64,000 nt of DNA from Anthostomella pinea (GCA_963556695.1 CAUWAG010000012.1:1984001-2048000), one strand, 5' to 3'. Positions 32,211-44,356 are shown, counted from the first letter of the stretch. Notes: generated by a model from the sequence alone, not told the origin. Made by a program: numbers and translations.

Positions 32211-33039
32211 CTATAAAGGAAAAAGAAGAAATTGCAAGGTGTTACTGTACCTAGGATGCAAGTTCAAACATGGTAGTTTATGTGATGCTCTCCGTGTAAT
32301 TGAGCTTGGGTAGTTGAGTGTTACACCCTGCGCCATCCTGCTTAGACGACGAAGAGGTACAGATTCGCGTGAAATATGTTCTCGAATGAAGATGCTGAAG
32401 TAGCACGAGGCAAATGCGTAGCCCTGATACCCGTCATTGATGTATGGTACCAAGACGGGCACAAATTCACCCTCTATAGCCATCCCCGTACAATCATGTT
32501 GTTTTTCCTATGACTTTACCTTCCTGGTTGGCGATCTTCCACCAGCCGGAGTGCGCATGTTGGACCCAGGTAAGGTACACGTAGGCGCAGGTCGTATTGA
32601 AGATAAGACTGTCGGGGTGACAAGTCGCGCGGGCCAGCATCTCAGCCTCGATCTCAAAATGCCGCTCTGCTTCCCACGGGCTGTGATAACAACTCCGCCA
32701 AATCTCAACACTATCCTGTATACTTTCATTCAAGTAAGGTAGTGACAAGGAACGTCGTGGCGGGGAATTTCGTGGCTGGGAAGGTCGTCATCGTCGCGAC
32801 CATCGCTCAAGAATGGCAGAATATGCTTGCGATCGTTGTTCTGAATTCATATCAGAGAGCGAGTCACTATCTTCTCCGCCGAACTCTTCTCCGTTGAACC
32901 AGTTTCTGGTTTCTTTGATCGGTCTGATGCTTCTTGTGGGGTCATTGTAATAAAACTGGACAAGGCAGCCACCGGCGCTTCTCGGCGCATTGTGGCTAGC
33001 AGCGCCAACTACAGATGCCCAGCTCCAGCTGGGAATGGG
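32211..33039 (-). pseudogene. HET-domain-protein C-terminal-like remnant
   Basis: The frame 33039-32788 (-) starts with PIPSWSWASVVGA and continues GGCLVQFYYNDP, ETRNWFNGEEF. PSWSWASV is a hallmark just after the HET domain in fungal heterokaryon-incompatibility proteins. Further down, 32748-32494 (AEMLARATCHPDSLIFNT) and 32483-32211 (EGEFVPVLVPYINDGYQGYAF) read like continuing protein in other frames. No upstream HET core is present and no splice pattern joins all pieces, so I treat it as a degraded fragment. Alternative: a lineage-specific multi-exon gene that I failed to splice. Confidence 0.4.
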
Positions 33040-33684
33040 CTTTGCATATTAACAGCCTCCTCGGGACCGACCAGAGTTTCAATATTAGCCGTGGCCTCGG
33101 CGCCATCGGGCGTCTCGCCGACCCTTTCGCTCTCCTCGATCTTCTTATTGAGGTTCTGCAACGTCATCCTAAAGAGCCAACAGCCAACGATAGTGATACC
33201 GAAAACAGCACAGCACATAAGGCAGTGTTTTCGTGATGTGAAGTCGTCCAAGGGACGAAAAACGTAGTCGGAAAGGAAGGGAGCAAGGAATCGCTGGTCG
33301 ACAGGGACAACTCGAAAGCTGCTGTGTGCGAATGTAGATATCATCCAGCGCAATGTTGCACCAGGCGATGTGAATAAGATCGTCCCAGCCCTGGCAGTCG
33401 CCACAGAGTCGAGGGTTGGGATGATGATGCTTGAGTTGAGGGTGACGATGATGATGCTTGCAGTCCTGACAGATGGAACATTCAGCGGCTTTAATTCCGT
33501 CCCAGTTGAATTCGTCCATCAAAAGGACCTGTCGCCGATGCTCGTGCTGCCAGTCGGGTGATGGGAAAGGAACTGACAATGAGGGGTTGACTTCCAAATC
33601 AGCTGCCTTACGGCTATTTCTACATGGTTCAATTGCGGCGGAGGCGTGGGAAGTCATCTGATCTTCAGCCAACCACACATCCAT
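33009..33684 (-). pseudogene. Unrecognised Cys/His-rich ORF with frame disruption
   Basis: Two minus-strand frames overlap near 33330. The first, from ATG 33684, has a Cys/His cluster (CSICQDCKHHHRHP, then LCGDCQGWDDLI). The second, ending at 33009, has VVPVDQRFLAPFLSDYVF and a hydrophobic segment (CCAVFGITIVGCWLF). Both look protein-like, but I see no intron with valid ends between them, so a one-base indel is likely. No family recognised. Confidence 0.3.
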
Positions 33685-34662
33685 ACAGGTCAGTCAACCC
33701 CTGAAAGAATGTACCAGACCCACGTTCCGACAGGGGGCGCAGTCAAGTACCGGTATAAAAGGTTTAGCGCTCCCCGAGTCGTAAAAAAAAAAGTACATAG
33801 TTCTTGCCCTACCGGTAATCTGTGCAAGGAATATTATTTCAGGGGTTACCCTGTATAGCCACGGGAAGCCATGTGAAGCAAGCATGCTGTATCAGAGTTA
33901 TATGGTATCAAGTATATAATAAAGCAATTAAATTCGCTTACATATAACGTTAGTGAGTCGACATTATGTGAGGTAAGATGTTACTTGATCACCACTTTGC
34001 TTACTTAGTGCAAGATTCATCTGTAGAACCGCCCAGTAACTCACCGTGATGCGCTCGCGTGAGTACGCCGAGTTCGTTTGAATTGGTATCTGCAGTGCCA
34101 CGCGCGACATATATCTGCTTGCTCTACGAATTCTGACAGCTGAGACCTAGCGGCAGTGCCGGACTTCTGTTCACAGCTGCCTGGATATCGGACGGGCCCA
34201 TGGCTTTCCATGATATATGCTGCTCAGTGACATATGTTCATTTGGGAAAGACTGTCATTATGGACGAAACCACTGCCAAACCTCTTATCGCGCCAACTAG
34301 CGCTGCTTTGTTTCGTCACACCGACGTCCCCAGTTCTTGGGGTGCATCCCACTCACCATCAGAACCTGCAATGGCGTGCTCCTTGGCTCTGCTCCAATGT
34401 GGCAGCTCAACATGCAAATTGGATGAACATCAGCCATAGACGTGATCGCCGGGGTCTGGAGTCTCATCGTGGTATTAATTGCGCCATAGGACCCTGACTA
34501 TTCGCCTCTAGGACGTGTTCAACTTCTCTAGAGTAAATTTTGCGGTTTTCTCCCACAGCATAATACTAGCCAGTGTGCAACTGCAACCCAGCAATCGATC
34601 TCGAAGGGACAATCTGGCTGCGAGGTCCTTCAGAAGTTCGAGGAAGACTCAATCGCCCAGTG
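33685..34662. other. Intergenic region
   Basis: AT-rich around 33780-34030, including an A10 run at 33784. No gene supported. The right end is the promoter of the permease at 34663. Confidence 0.4.
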
Positions 34663-36904
34663 ATGGGGATCAAACGATTCTGGAGCCGGCCGACCCCCAG
34701 CGAGGTCCAAGTCGTAGGGGATTCCGGCATCTCCAGCGGCGAACTCGAGATCGTTCACGATGGAAACCTCAAATACACCGTCGCGACAGCCGGGAATGGT
34801 TCCAAGCCCTCATACCAAGAGGCAGTCGGGGCTCCTGTCGAATCCAAGTCGCCACTGGGGTATCACGTCGGCTGGCTGACCGTGATATTCCTCAACGTCA
34901 ACCAGATGATCGGCACTGGTATCTTCTCCACGCGTAAGTTGCTGGATCGAGCCTTTGATAGCTAGCAGCGAGTAGTTACTGACCACTCGTGCAGCCGGCA
35001 CCATCCTGAACAGGACCGGATCTATTGGCCTTGCTCTCATATACTGGGCGATTGGCATACTCTTGGCTGTGGCCGGTTTCTGCGTCTACCTCGAGCTTGC
35101 GAGCTACTTCCCGAACAGATCTGGGTCCGAGGTCGTGTACCTGGAGCAAGCTTATCCAAGGCCGAAGCACTTCTTCCCTATCGCATTCGCAGTATACTCC
35201 GTCATTCTCTCCTTCAGCAGCAGCAATGCCATTGGTATGTAAGACTGGTATCCCCGTGCTCAGCTCATGCTAATTACCACAGTAATGTCAACCTATTTGT
35301 GGCAGCTTGGGGGCAGGACGCCGACGGACTGGCAGCTGAAGGGTGTCGCTGTGGCAGTATATACTGTGGCAGTAATCTGTGAGTCCGAAAAACCTCTCGC
35401 AGACCAGCCTCTCATAGATGCCGCAGGTGTGCTCATTCACAACAAGTACTCGCTCTGGGCCGTGAACGTCATTGGGGGTATCAAGATCCTCACGCTTGCG
35501 TTGTACGTACGTCGTCTGGTCTGTACTTACAACGAAGATACTGACGACATCCCTCGGATGACAGCATCAGCACCACAGGCTTCGTTGTTCTAGGCGGGAA
35601 CGTGTCTGGAATCTCTGATCCCGGCGCCAACTTCTGCAACTCATTCGAAGGGACGACGAGCAACGGGAACGACCTGTCTGTTGCACTTGTCAACATCATA
35701 TTCGCATACACTGGATACCAGAATGCTTTCTCGTTAGTCAACGAAATCAATAACCCCGTCCCTACGCTGAAGAGGAACGGAGCGATCTCAGTCGGCATTG
35801 TGGGTGTGCTTTACATTCTCTGCAATATCGCATACTTCGCGGCCGGTATGAATATGGCAGACCAGCATGTCATGCCATGAGTCCGAGGCTAACCAGTTGA
35901 TCACAGTGCCCAAAGCAGAGTTCGCCAAGTCAGGACAGACAGCGGCCTCCGTGTTTTTTGCCGCCGTCTTTGGAAAAGGAGGAGCTCAGAAAGGTCTGGA
36001 CTTCCTGGTTTTGCTGAGCGCCTTCGGAAACTTGTTGGCAACCTTGATCGGTGCATCTCGGTCCATCCGCGAGGTCGGGCGGTACGTCATGCAATGACAT
36101 CTGTAGTGAGGACATACTGACAGCCCGACCCTTGACAATAGGCAGGGTGTGCTACCGTTTACTGAGTTCTGGGTATCCACGAAACCGTTTGGAACACCCC
36201 TGGGCCCCTATTTCCTCAAATGGGTGGTGACCTTCATCGTCATTGTAGCACCCCCGGCGGGTGATGCTTTCCAGTTCAGTACGTCTGCCGCAAACCTAGC
36301 GTCGACCAAGTCCCAGATTCGGAGGTATACTGACATAGCCTTCACTCAGTTGTCAGCCTCCCGACATACCCGGACGGCCTCTTTAGTCTCGCACTAGCTG
36401 TTGGCCTCTTTCTCATCCGTTACCGTCACAAGCATCTCAACAGGGGAAGGCCAGACTTCAAGGCTTGGGATATCATGGTGCTGTTTTACGTCCTCATTCA
36501 GCTTTACACCATTGCGACGCCGTGGATACCGCCCAAGGGCGGCCCGTATGCGGGCGAAGTAAGCTTTTGGTATGCCACGTACTGCGTGGTCGGCATTGGC
36601 ATGTAAGTCATGAGCCAGTCCCAATGAGTGGGTGTCTTAAGCTGACAAGCTTAGTATACTCGCATGTGGCGTCTACTACATCGCGTGGATGTACTTGTTG
36701 CCCAGGTGGGGTGGTTACGAGTTGCGGCCTGAGACACTAAATGTCGATACAGATGGTGCTAACACCCATCGGCTGGTGAAGGTGCCGCTGGACGGGTTGG
36801 TAAGGTGGGACGAGGAACATGACGAAGCTGGTCACTTGCGGCGTAATGGTCCCCGGTCACTAAGGTCCTCGCAAGGCGATGTAAGCCAGGAAAATGGTAC
36901 GTAG
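34663..36904 (+). CDS. High-affinity methionine permease-like amino-acid transporter (APC/LAT family)
   Basis: Nine exons: 34663-34933, 34995-35234, 35283-35378, 35427-35502, 35565-35845, 35907-36081, 36142-36278, 36350-36602 and 36655-36904, giving 592 aa. All eight introns are 48-71 nt; the third (48 nt) is a multiple of three with no in-frame stop. A cytosolic N-terminus of about 75 aa is followed by about 12 membrane helices. TM1 carries NQMIGTGIFSTPGTIL, the APC substrate motif; then SGSEVVYLEQAYPRP, FAYTGYQNAFSLVNEINNP and FGNLLATLIGASRSIREVGR. Layout and motifs match yeast Mup1-type methionine permeases and fungal homologues. It would import methionine or related L-amino acids at the plasma membrane; the exact substrate is inference. 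Confidence 0.9.
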
Positions 36905-38238
36905 AAACGGGGCTAGGCGTACTTCAAGACAAGGCGGGTGGTGGCGACGAGGATTTTCTATGGAGAGTCAAGAAATTTTATCTACTTCACGTGTCTGACA
37001 TATGTTCTGATGGCCCTTGATATGTGTTGCTCTTCTCACATGTCACCTTCAGCCTGTCCGGAGTTCGAGGCCACAAGGGGTGCTGGGCTTACTAAGCACG
37101 GCTACACTGTGCTGTGTCCATCGGTCATGAATGGGCGGCCGTCGGCAGGTAATGAAGTCAACGCGAACAGCGCAGCTACATTCCAAGGCCAGGTTTTATC
37201 GAGTCTAGGCCTACTGCGGAGGGGTTCGCCCGGGTGTTAGCGGCGAGGTCGTGGGGCCGGCGAGGTCGTGGGGCAAGAGGATGACCAGTGTTGGTCCTTG
37301 ATGGTGGTCACGTAGGAATGCCAGCTAGGTGTGAGCACGAAAGCAGATCTACCTGTCGGTCTGGTTGGGTAGGAATGACGAGAGGAACCAACATTCGGCC
37401 CCAGTGCCGTGGACGTGGAAGCCACCCGTGTTCGCTGCGCCAACCTCTACCCCCGCTCTCTTTGTCTAACTTCTAAGTTGTGTCAACAACCTCAAGAAGA
37501 GTTACGCAAACGTGCAATTTTGGGATCCTTAGGCTGGCTGTGGTTCCTAGCGGCCATCTGTAGTCATGATGGTTGCCAGACTACTGGAGGTCGCTTTGTC
37601 AACCCCAACCAAGTACCAGCAGCACATGCCAACTGGATATTGCGAATATGTGCCAACATCCAAGTCCCAGTCCCCTATCCGGGGTCCCTCCATTCCATTA
37701 CCAACTGGCGAGCTGGAGACAGCAAAGCAAAGGCCGAACGCTCACCAACATACTGAGTTGACGCATGGTTAGACTCGGCACTGGAAAGGAGAGAATCTGC
37801 AAACGGGAATCTGTGGCAGGTCAATTTGGAACCTTAAGTTCGTCACACGTCATGTTCTTTTACCACTTTCCGTTGGGTTTGTTACCACCTACAAACAGGC
37901 CCGCCACGCACCTCTCCGACAAAGGGGGTGAAGCATGCTTCACATTACGAGCCTAGTATTCAAGCTGCCCACTGCCAATACTCCCCCAAGTTACCTTGTA
38001 GACCGGGCGAGGCCCAACGATTCCCAAATGTCGCGAGTCGTTGGTTTGCCTGACAGGCAATCATATCCGTCCCGGGCAATTGATACATAAGGTCCATGGC
38101 TCACTCTCGATCTTTTCCTGTTTCTTCCAGACCATCAGCTTCTACGCCATAACGTTAGCTACCATTCACCGATCCAGATTCAACTCCACATATTTGCCAG
38201 CCGATATCACAGCACTCGTCACCTCATCATTTCCAACC
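36905..38238. other. Intergenic region, no convincing gene
   Basis: Small ORFs only. At about 37240-37275 there is an imperfect two-copy repeat of GGCGAGGTCGTGGGG. The final 150 bp are the pyrimidine-rich promoter side of the ORF at 38239. Confidence 0.4.
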
Positions 38239-38559
38239 ATGTCTTCCAGTGACTCAACTCCCGATGACGAAGAGACCATCCAAAGGTGGACAGACGACAA
38301 CGAAATCCTTCGGGAGAGCATAGACATGCAGCTCACTTGTCTCAATCGAGACAAAGAGAAGACAGATCTAGATGTTCAAACCTTAACCTGGGACAATATG
38401 CTGCGTCACGTGGAAAAGCTCGTTGATCAGAACAGGCTGCATGCCGAGTCAAAAGGGAAGATCGAGGAGCCCCAGCGTGTGCTAGAATCAGTCGACAATA
38501 ACAACTCAATCGTCCAAAGAATTAAGGAACTCGAGGATACTCTCAAGGAAGAGGAATAG
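38239..38559 (+). CDS. Small charged coiled-coil-like hypothetical protein (106 aa)
   Basis: Single exon from the ATG of MSSSDSTPDDEETIQRW. The product is almost all charged or polar, with heptad-like spacing of Leu, Val and Ile in ENILRESIDMQL-type, VEKLVDQNRLH and VQRIKELEDTLKEEE segments, so a helical coiled coil is predicted. No cysteine-rich or catalytic motif. It lies just left of the copia element and left of the duplicated segment at 38919. No family recognised; it could be a non-conserved or degraded gene. Confidence 0.45.
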   Translation: MSSSDSTPDDEETIQRWTDDNEILRESIDMQLTCLNRDKEKTDLDVQTLTWDNMLRHVEKLVDQNRLHAESKGKIEEPQRVLESVDNNNSIVQRIKELEDTLKEEE

Positions 38560-38986
38560 CCCGTTGCTTGTATTCGATAAAAAATACGACAGAAGCACAC
38601 CGCGGTTGGCTCGAAAACCATTTCCAATTTTCTTACATGTTTTCTATCGGAGAGCGCAGGGGCACCCATTACATTCAGACCTGACCGGTCTCGTTTTCAT
38701 TTCATTATTCTGGGTTATTGGGCAGGCATAGGATGGAATTAGATAGTTTCAGGACAGGGCAGGGGTTCTTTCATTCAAAGTCAGTCTTTACTTCTGCCAC
38801 GCCTTACTGCGTGAACTTCAACAATAAACGCTCTTACCCTTTTCCACTATCTTAATAGATGGAAATTACTTGAAGTGTCGAGAATTTCATCCACCTAGCC
38901 TGAAATGGACCAAGTATTCAAAGCCGTGACGCACAAAGGGGAATTAATCTGATCATTCGGTGTCAGTCTCCCACATGTTGTTGCTA

Positions 38987-38991
38987 ACAAT
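38987..38991. repeat. Target-site duplication, left copy (ACAAT)
   Basis: ACAAT directly precedes the left LTR and is repeated at 44352-44356 directly after the right LTR: the 5-bp duplication expected of copia integration. It fixes both element ends. Confidence 0.95.
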
Positions 38992-39186
38992 TGTGAGATT
39001 TCAAAGTGTTTTATTAAGGAGAGGAATTCCAGCTACTCTGGAGCGGCCAGAGTGGCCCTATATATCCAAGATACTAAAGGAAAGGATACGTGGCCTTATG
39101 TGGCCACGTATGTGACAGAGTCACAGATGGGGATGGTGATCCTGAAGGATGACTATGAATGGGCTAACGTAGCCCAGAATCCAACA
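38992..39186 (-). repeat. Copia 3' LTR
   Basis: 195 bp, plus-strand reading TGTGAGATTTC...AATCCAACA. It differs from the other LTR by four transitions. It contains GGCC-centred inverted repeats (GGAGCGGCCAGAGTGGCCC; GTGGCCTTATGTGGCCAC) that could form hairpins in the RNA. Confidence 0.95.
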
Positions 39187-39197
39187 CGCCCTCTCAG
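39187..39197 (-). other. Candidate polypurine tract
   Basis: On the element strand the bases directly before the 3' LTR read CTGAGAGGGCG, a mostly purine run in the right place to prime plus-strand synthesis. Short and imperfect. Confidence 0.5.
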
Positions 39198-39224
39198 ACT
39201 AAGGGAATTAACATAACCAGAATA

Positions 39225-42200
39225 TCACCCCTCTATATGAACCAGTCCCAGCAACTCCAGAAACTTAAAGAACCTTGCTTTTATCAAAGTTTTGGTAAGA
39301 CCGTCTGCAGGCATTTCATTAGTTCCAAGAAAAGAGAGCCATATATGACCTTCTGAGATCTCCTAACAAATATAGTGTTCCCTGACTTGAATGTGCTTAG
39401 TTCGACGATGGAATTCAGCGTTCTGAGCCAAGTGAATAGCTCCAGCACTGTCTGAATGGATATTGATAACATTTAGAATGAATCCAAGTTCCAGCATCAG
39501 TTCTCGCAGCCAGGCAGCCTCTTTTACGGCTTCAGAGAGTGCGTAGTACTCTGATTCCACAGTAGATTGAGCCACAACAGTCTGCAGCTTGGATGCCCAG
39601 GAGACAGCGCCCCCAGCAAACGTGAACAGGTAGCCTGAGGTGGACTTGGCGCTGGTTTTGATGCTTTTAGCATAGCTGGCATCACAGTAACCAATCAGCA
39701 GATCCGGAATCATCTCAAGAACCTCTTGGGGGGTCTTCCCGACATATTCGGGACCTCTAAATTTGATCCCAAGATCTTAAGAGTGCCATAAATAACGAAA
39801 TAGGCCCAGAGCGGCCTTATATTAGGCTGAGCCAGGATTGTGGAGGTATCGCGAGAGAACACCCATAGAGTATGCAATATCTGGTCTTGTATATGACGCA
39901 GGGAAATTCTCAGAACCGATGAGGGACTGGTATGTCTGAATAGGACATGCATCGATCTCAAGGTCGTTATTCAGGGACTCTATCTATTCCACTGCTTGAG
40001 GAGATATCGGCACGTTCATCTTGCCAGTGTTCTGATGGTTGAACGCCTCTACGGTCCTTCTCACATACGTCTGTTGAGAGAGATATAATGTTTTCTCAGC
40101 TTGGTTTCTGACAATATGGACTCCTAGGAAGTATTCAGCAGCTCCTATGTCCTTTATCTCAAATGTAGAACCTAGTTCTTTCTTGAAGGCAGCGATCTCG
40201 TCACGATTAGCCCCCAAAATGAGGAAATTATCGACATAGCTGATCACTATAATGCCACGGCTGATGTTGACATAGACTGCGTTGTCAGAGACCAGAGGGT
40301 CAAATCTGAGGTTCTTCAGAGCGTTGCGAATACGCTTTTGCCACTGCCTAGTGCTCTGTTTGAGCCCATATAACGGTTTTACAAGCTTCATAATCATGCC
40401 AGGTCTCTAGTTGATGATATTTTCATCTGGATATATCTCAAAGAAGTCAGAGAGACCATCAGGCGTCTCCATAAAGATCTCTTCATCTAGTTCTCCCATC
40501 AGGAAGGCAGATACAGCATCCATCTGATCAATCTCCCAGTCCAGAACAGCAGCAATGGCTAGAAGGAGCCTCCAGGTGGTAATACGAGCGCCTGAGGCCT
40601 GGGTTTCAAAATAGTTGAGGCTATAGCGTTACATGAAGCCTCGTACAACCACCCTAGCCTTGTACCGAGAGGTGTTGCCGTCAGAGTCTTTCTTCCGCTT
40701 ATAAACATTGCGGCTAGAAAGAGTTTCACGCCCAGTAGGTAGGTCAGTCCTCCACATAGAGATGAAAGTATTATTCCGCAATAATGCACGAATTTCTGTG
40801 TGTATGCCATCCAGCCATTGGGGAGCCTCAGCAGATTCCATAGCTTCCTTATAGCTAGAAGGCTCGTCATCACAGGGAAGTGCCTGACCAGGGTCAGAAA
40901 AAGGCCAATTAGCATAAGATGCCTTGATCGTAACATATGGAGATATGCCAGGGGTGGAAGACTTGGCTACGTAATAGTTGTGAGTCCTCCGAGTGCGTCC
41001 TCCAGAGAGTACATTTTCTAGGTTGAGCCCTGATTGGATTCTTGATCTTGGAGCAGCCATTGAGGCTACTTCTTGACAAGGTGGTTTAGATGATAGAGGA
41101 ATCAAGTCAGCAGGAGCAGTACTCGGCTCAGGGTCGCTATATCCAGAGTCAGAATAATGACTATCATCATTATCAGAAATATCAGGGGTCCCAAGAGGGG
41201 TCCCTAACCTAACAACTGGTTGGGGTGAATCCTCTCTACCATCTCTTCTGTTATCTGACTCAATATATATATGCTGAGGATTGTGAGCGCCCTCTGAAAA
41301 AGATGGCGTTGACAGATCTTCAGTATTGGGTCTGGTTGTCTCATAGTCATTAAGTGTACTACAGAAGTTTGGAAAGATATGGGTCAAATCCCCTGAAAGT
41401 ACGTACCCATCCAAAATCTCAAGATGGGCAGTAACTATAACCTTTCTCAGGTGTGTAAGATACACCTGATACTGGTTGGAACCAAAGGAACGAAGAATAC
41501 GACCTCTCCTTGCATGTGGAGCGGTCTTGTCTCCCTTAAGGCGGTGCTGCTGCGGCAAATGGACCACAGCGGCCTGCCTAATTGACAGTAAATTTGTCAA
41601 ATCGGGCTTGTTATCCTTTCCAGGGTTCAAGTCGTCAAAGAAGACTTCAAATGGAGTCTTCTTCACACCTTGGAGGAAAGATGTATAGCTCACATTGAGC
41701 CTATCACATACAGCAGGTCCAACAACAGGCCAAAGGGCTTCAGGTAGCCCGGAATCCTTCATAATACTGCGAATGAGAGCATATATAACGCCAAAGGACC
41801 TCTCAGCCACTCCGTTCTGCTTGGGAGTGTATGGGGCGCTGATTTCAAAAGCGATACCATGTTTAGCGCCCCATTGCTTGAATCTCGCATATTCAGAACC
41901 ACCATCCATTCGGAATCGCTTCGGATAACGCCCGTACTGGGTGTGAGCGTATTCACAGTAGCAAATGGCTTGGTCGGAAGTTTCCCCTTTCTTCTCGTAG
42001 GGGTAGTACTCCCTCAAACGAGACTTGCCATCCACAAATACGGTGGCATAGAGAGAACCATCATAGCCTTGGACAGAGTGCTTGGCTATATCTATATGGA
42101 CCAGGTCTAAAGCATGGTCTGGATGTTCCTGTTCAACTCGAGAGACTAGGCGACGTAAATTGGACTCGAGACACTCTAAATAGATGAATTTTTTTGCCAA

Positions 42201-43934
42201 TTCTCTTACATTTGGTGGCAATTCGATCCCTTTGGTAATACTGGCTGCCTTGATAAGGTCGCCAATAGATCGGTGGCCTAATCTTGTATGCCAGCGGTGG
42301 AATAGTCTCAGTGCCGCAGATTTGGCTTGAGAGGTAAGTTCCTGGGAAGAATCCTTGGATACCATATTGGTGAACACGTCCGGGGCTTGATTGATTCCGT
42401 ATACGTCCTTCTGGACACTGGGGATCTCCGTTTGAACGTACATTCCCCGGTGGAATAATGCAACCCATGTCCCATGGGGATCAAACAGATCGCGGATCAT
42501 TAGATACCATCCTTGGCGATACATCTGATCCCCCGAGAAGATATTGATTAGAAAAGAGGGCACAAACAATGCTCCAGATATTGTCCGAGTGACGGTATCA
42601 CCGTTGGAGGTAATGAATGGGATCTCCACGTCGCCAACACCTTGAGGAGTAACAGGGCCTCCTCCAGTGTTAAAAGGGACCAGGTCAGGATCCATTCGAA
42701 GGCGAGTAAACCACTTCTTGCTATTACAAATAGGAACAGTAGAACCAGTGTCAAACAGCCACGAGTCCGTACTTGTCGTGGCATGAACGGTGTTGATTAG
42801 ATTGGTACTCACTTCCTGATTGGCGCCATATAGTTCTTGAGCGAGGGCAGATTGAATAGAGATGGCCTTATTAGAATAATTGTACCATTGGACGGCGCCA
42901 GAAGCGCCGGTGTGATTACTCTGGTGAGCGGGAGCGCTGGTTGAGGGCTTTCCAGCTTTCTTAACCTTCTAAGAGGCTTGGATGATCTGGTTGAGGATGT
43001 GTTTGTTGCATCCAAGGTGCCCCTTCTTTTTGTCAAGCTCTCTGCACTCATAGCACCAGATAGGATCCGTGGTGTTGTTGTTGGAAGAGCACTGATTGAT
43101 TCCAGAGGCTCTTAGGCCATTAGGAGATGGGTGATTGCTGCCCCTCCCTTTGTTCTTCCACTTGTTCTTGCCTTTGCTAAGCGTAGCAGGCTTGCCAAAG
43201 TTGGTAATAAAGGTTTTGTCTTGAGCTTTGCGTATCTGTATCTCCTCTTGGAGCCGGTACAAGAGATTCTCGGTCGTAGGGAGGATTCCATGATTGTAAT
43301 CCTTTGAGATTTCGCAGTGAAGGGTTGGAAAGGCCGTCCGAATAGCAGCTAGAAAATTAGCAATACGAATATTCAGAGGATATGTGATATTCTGCCGCTG
43401 GACTTTATCCATTAATCTGCGGTAGTTGTCCACGAACTTGTCTCCATGGTCAGGGAATCAAATGGCAGCCAGTTCATCTATAACGGATAAAACTGCGTCA
43501 ATTCTTGTGCCTGAATATGCCTGTCGCAAGGCTATCCAGATCTGACCAGGGTCAAATAAACCCATGATACGAGAATCAGGGTCAGACTTGATGTTCTGGG
43601 TGATAGCGAGGTATAATTTTGACCTCTTGATACTCAGACTAGCATCCAATTCAGGGGGCTTGAAAAAGGCTCCCGCAGAAGGCGTAGCTTGTGCGTCGAC
43701 AGTACCAGTACTGGCCTTGTGTGGTTCCTTCTCGTCCGCCTTGATGGATTCAAGGATAAGAGACCAAAGCCCGAGAATAGTGAGCAAATGCTCCATCATT
43801 TGGGCCCAGACCTCCCAGTTCTCCTCACCAACGAGCTTCTGATGGTCTTGGAGGCGAGGGATAGAGGTAGATGTAAAGGCCAGGACCGTCTCTTGGGTAG
43901 ATTCGGACATAATATAAGAAGGATAATATATCAT
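39225..43934 (-). pseudogene. Copia gag-pol polyprotein, one frame with eight premature stops
   Basis: All open pieces lie in the same frame (1570 codons including stops), so gag and pol are fused. Gag: 43934-42970, with a zinc knuckle variant CYECRELDKKKGHLGC. Protease: SWLFDTGSTVP (42760). Integrase: HTRLGH, then a damaged HHCC finger (YLEC where C-x2-C is expected), DLVHIDI, FRMDGGSEY and PKQNGVAER (DDE residues intact). Reverse transcriptase: LYGLKQS, and SYVDNFLIL in place of YVDD. RNase H: GYCDASYAKS, AQSTVESEYYALSEA, DGLTKTL. Premature stops: 43458-43460 (TGA), 42969-42971, 40629-40631, 40407-40409, 39984-39986, 39822-39824, 39777-39779, 39363-39365; natural stop 39225-39227. Confidence 0.95.
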
Positions 43935-44142
43935 AAGGCTAGCCTATAAATAAGGCAAAATATAAGCCAAAAAGCGACCTCTTTCTGTATAAAAAAACAC
44001 TTATAACAAAGAAACACTTGAAGACTTGTGACAATAAGGGTAGCTAGTCCTAGAGGCACATAAGCAGAAAGAGGGTGATCAGAATGAATCAGACCAGTAG
44101 AAAAAGCTTAAAAGGTAAGGGCTGCTGGAGGTCGTGATCGAT

Positions 44143-44156
44143 CAGAGATGCTACCA
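44143..44156 (-). other. Candidate primer-binding site
   Basis: On the element strand TGGTAGCATCTCTG follows the 5' LTR directly. The first seven bases are complementary to a tRNA 3' end of GCTACCA, as in fungal initiator tRNA-Met. Pairing beyond seven bases is not evident, so the primer tRNA is uncertain. Confidence 0.5.
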
Positions 44157-44351
44157 TGTGAGATTTCAAAGTGTTCTATTAAGGAGAGGAATTCCAGCTA
44201 CTCTGGAGCGGCCAGAGTGGCCCTATATATCCAAGATACTAAAGGAAAGAATATGTGGCCTTATGTGGCCACGTATGTGACAGAGTCACAGATGGGGATG
44301 GTGATCCTGAAGGATGACTATGGATGGGCTAACGTAGCCCAGAATCCAACA
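44157..44351 (-). repeat. Copia 5' LTR
   Basis: 195 bp, partner of 38992-39186. On the element strand it would carry the promoter. No clear TATA box; GGCC inverted repeats as in the partner. Confidence 0.95.
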
Positions 44352-44356
44352 ACAAT
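44352..44356. repeat. Target-site duplication, right copy (ACAAT)
   Basis: Second copy of ACAAT, directly after the 5' LTR (right end). Confidence 0.95.

Larger units (their letters stand above)
38992..44351 (-). mobile_element. Complete Ty1/copia LTR retrotransposon (5360 bp)
   Basis: Both 195-bp LTRs start TG and end CA, are flanked by ACAAT duplications, and enclose gag, protease, integrase, reverse transcriptase and RNase H in copia order on the minus strand. Primer-binding and polypurine sites are present next to the LTRs. The LTRs differ at four of 195 positions (about 98 percent identity), all transitions, so insertion is fairly recent or point-mutated. The coding frame has eight nonsense codons and no frameshift, so the copy is not autonomous. 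Confidence 0.97.
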
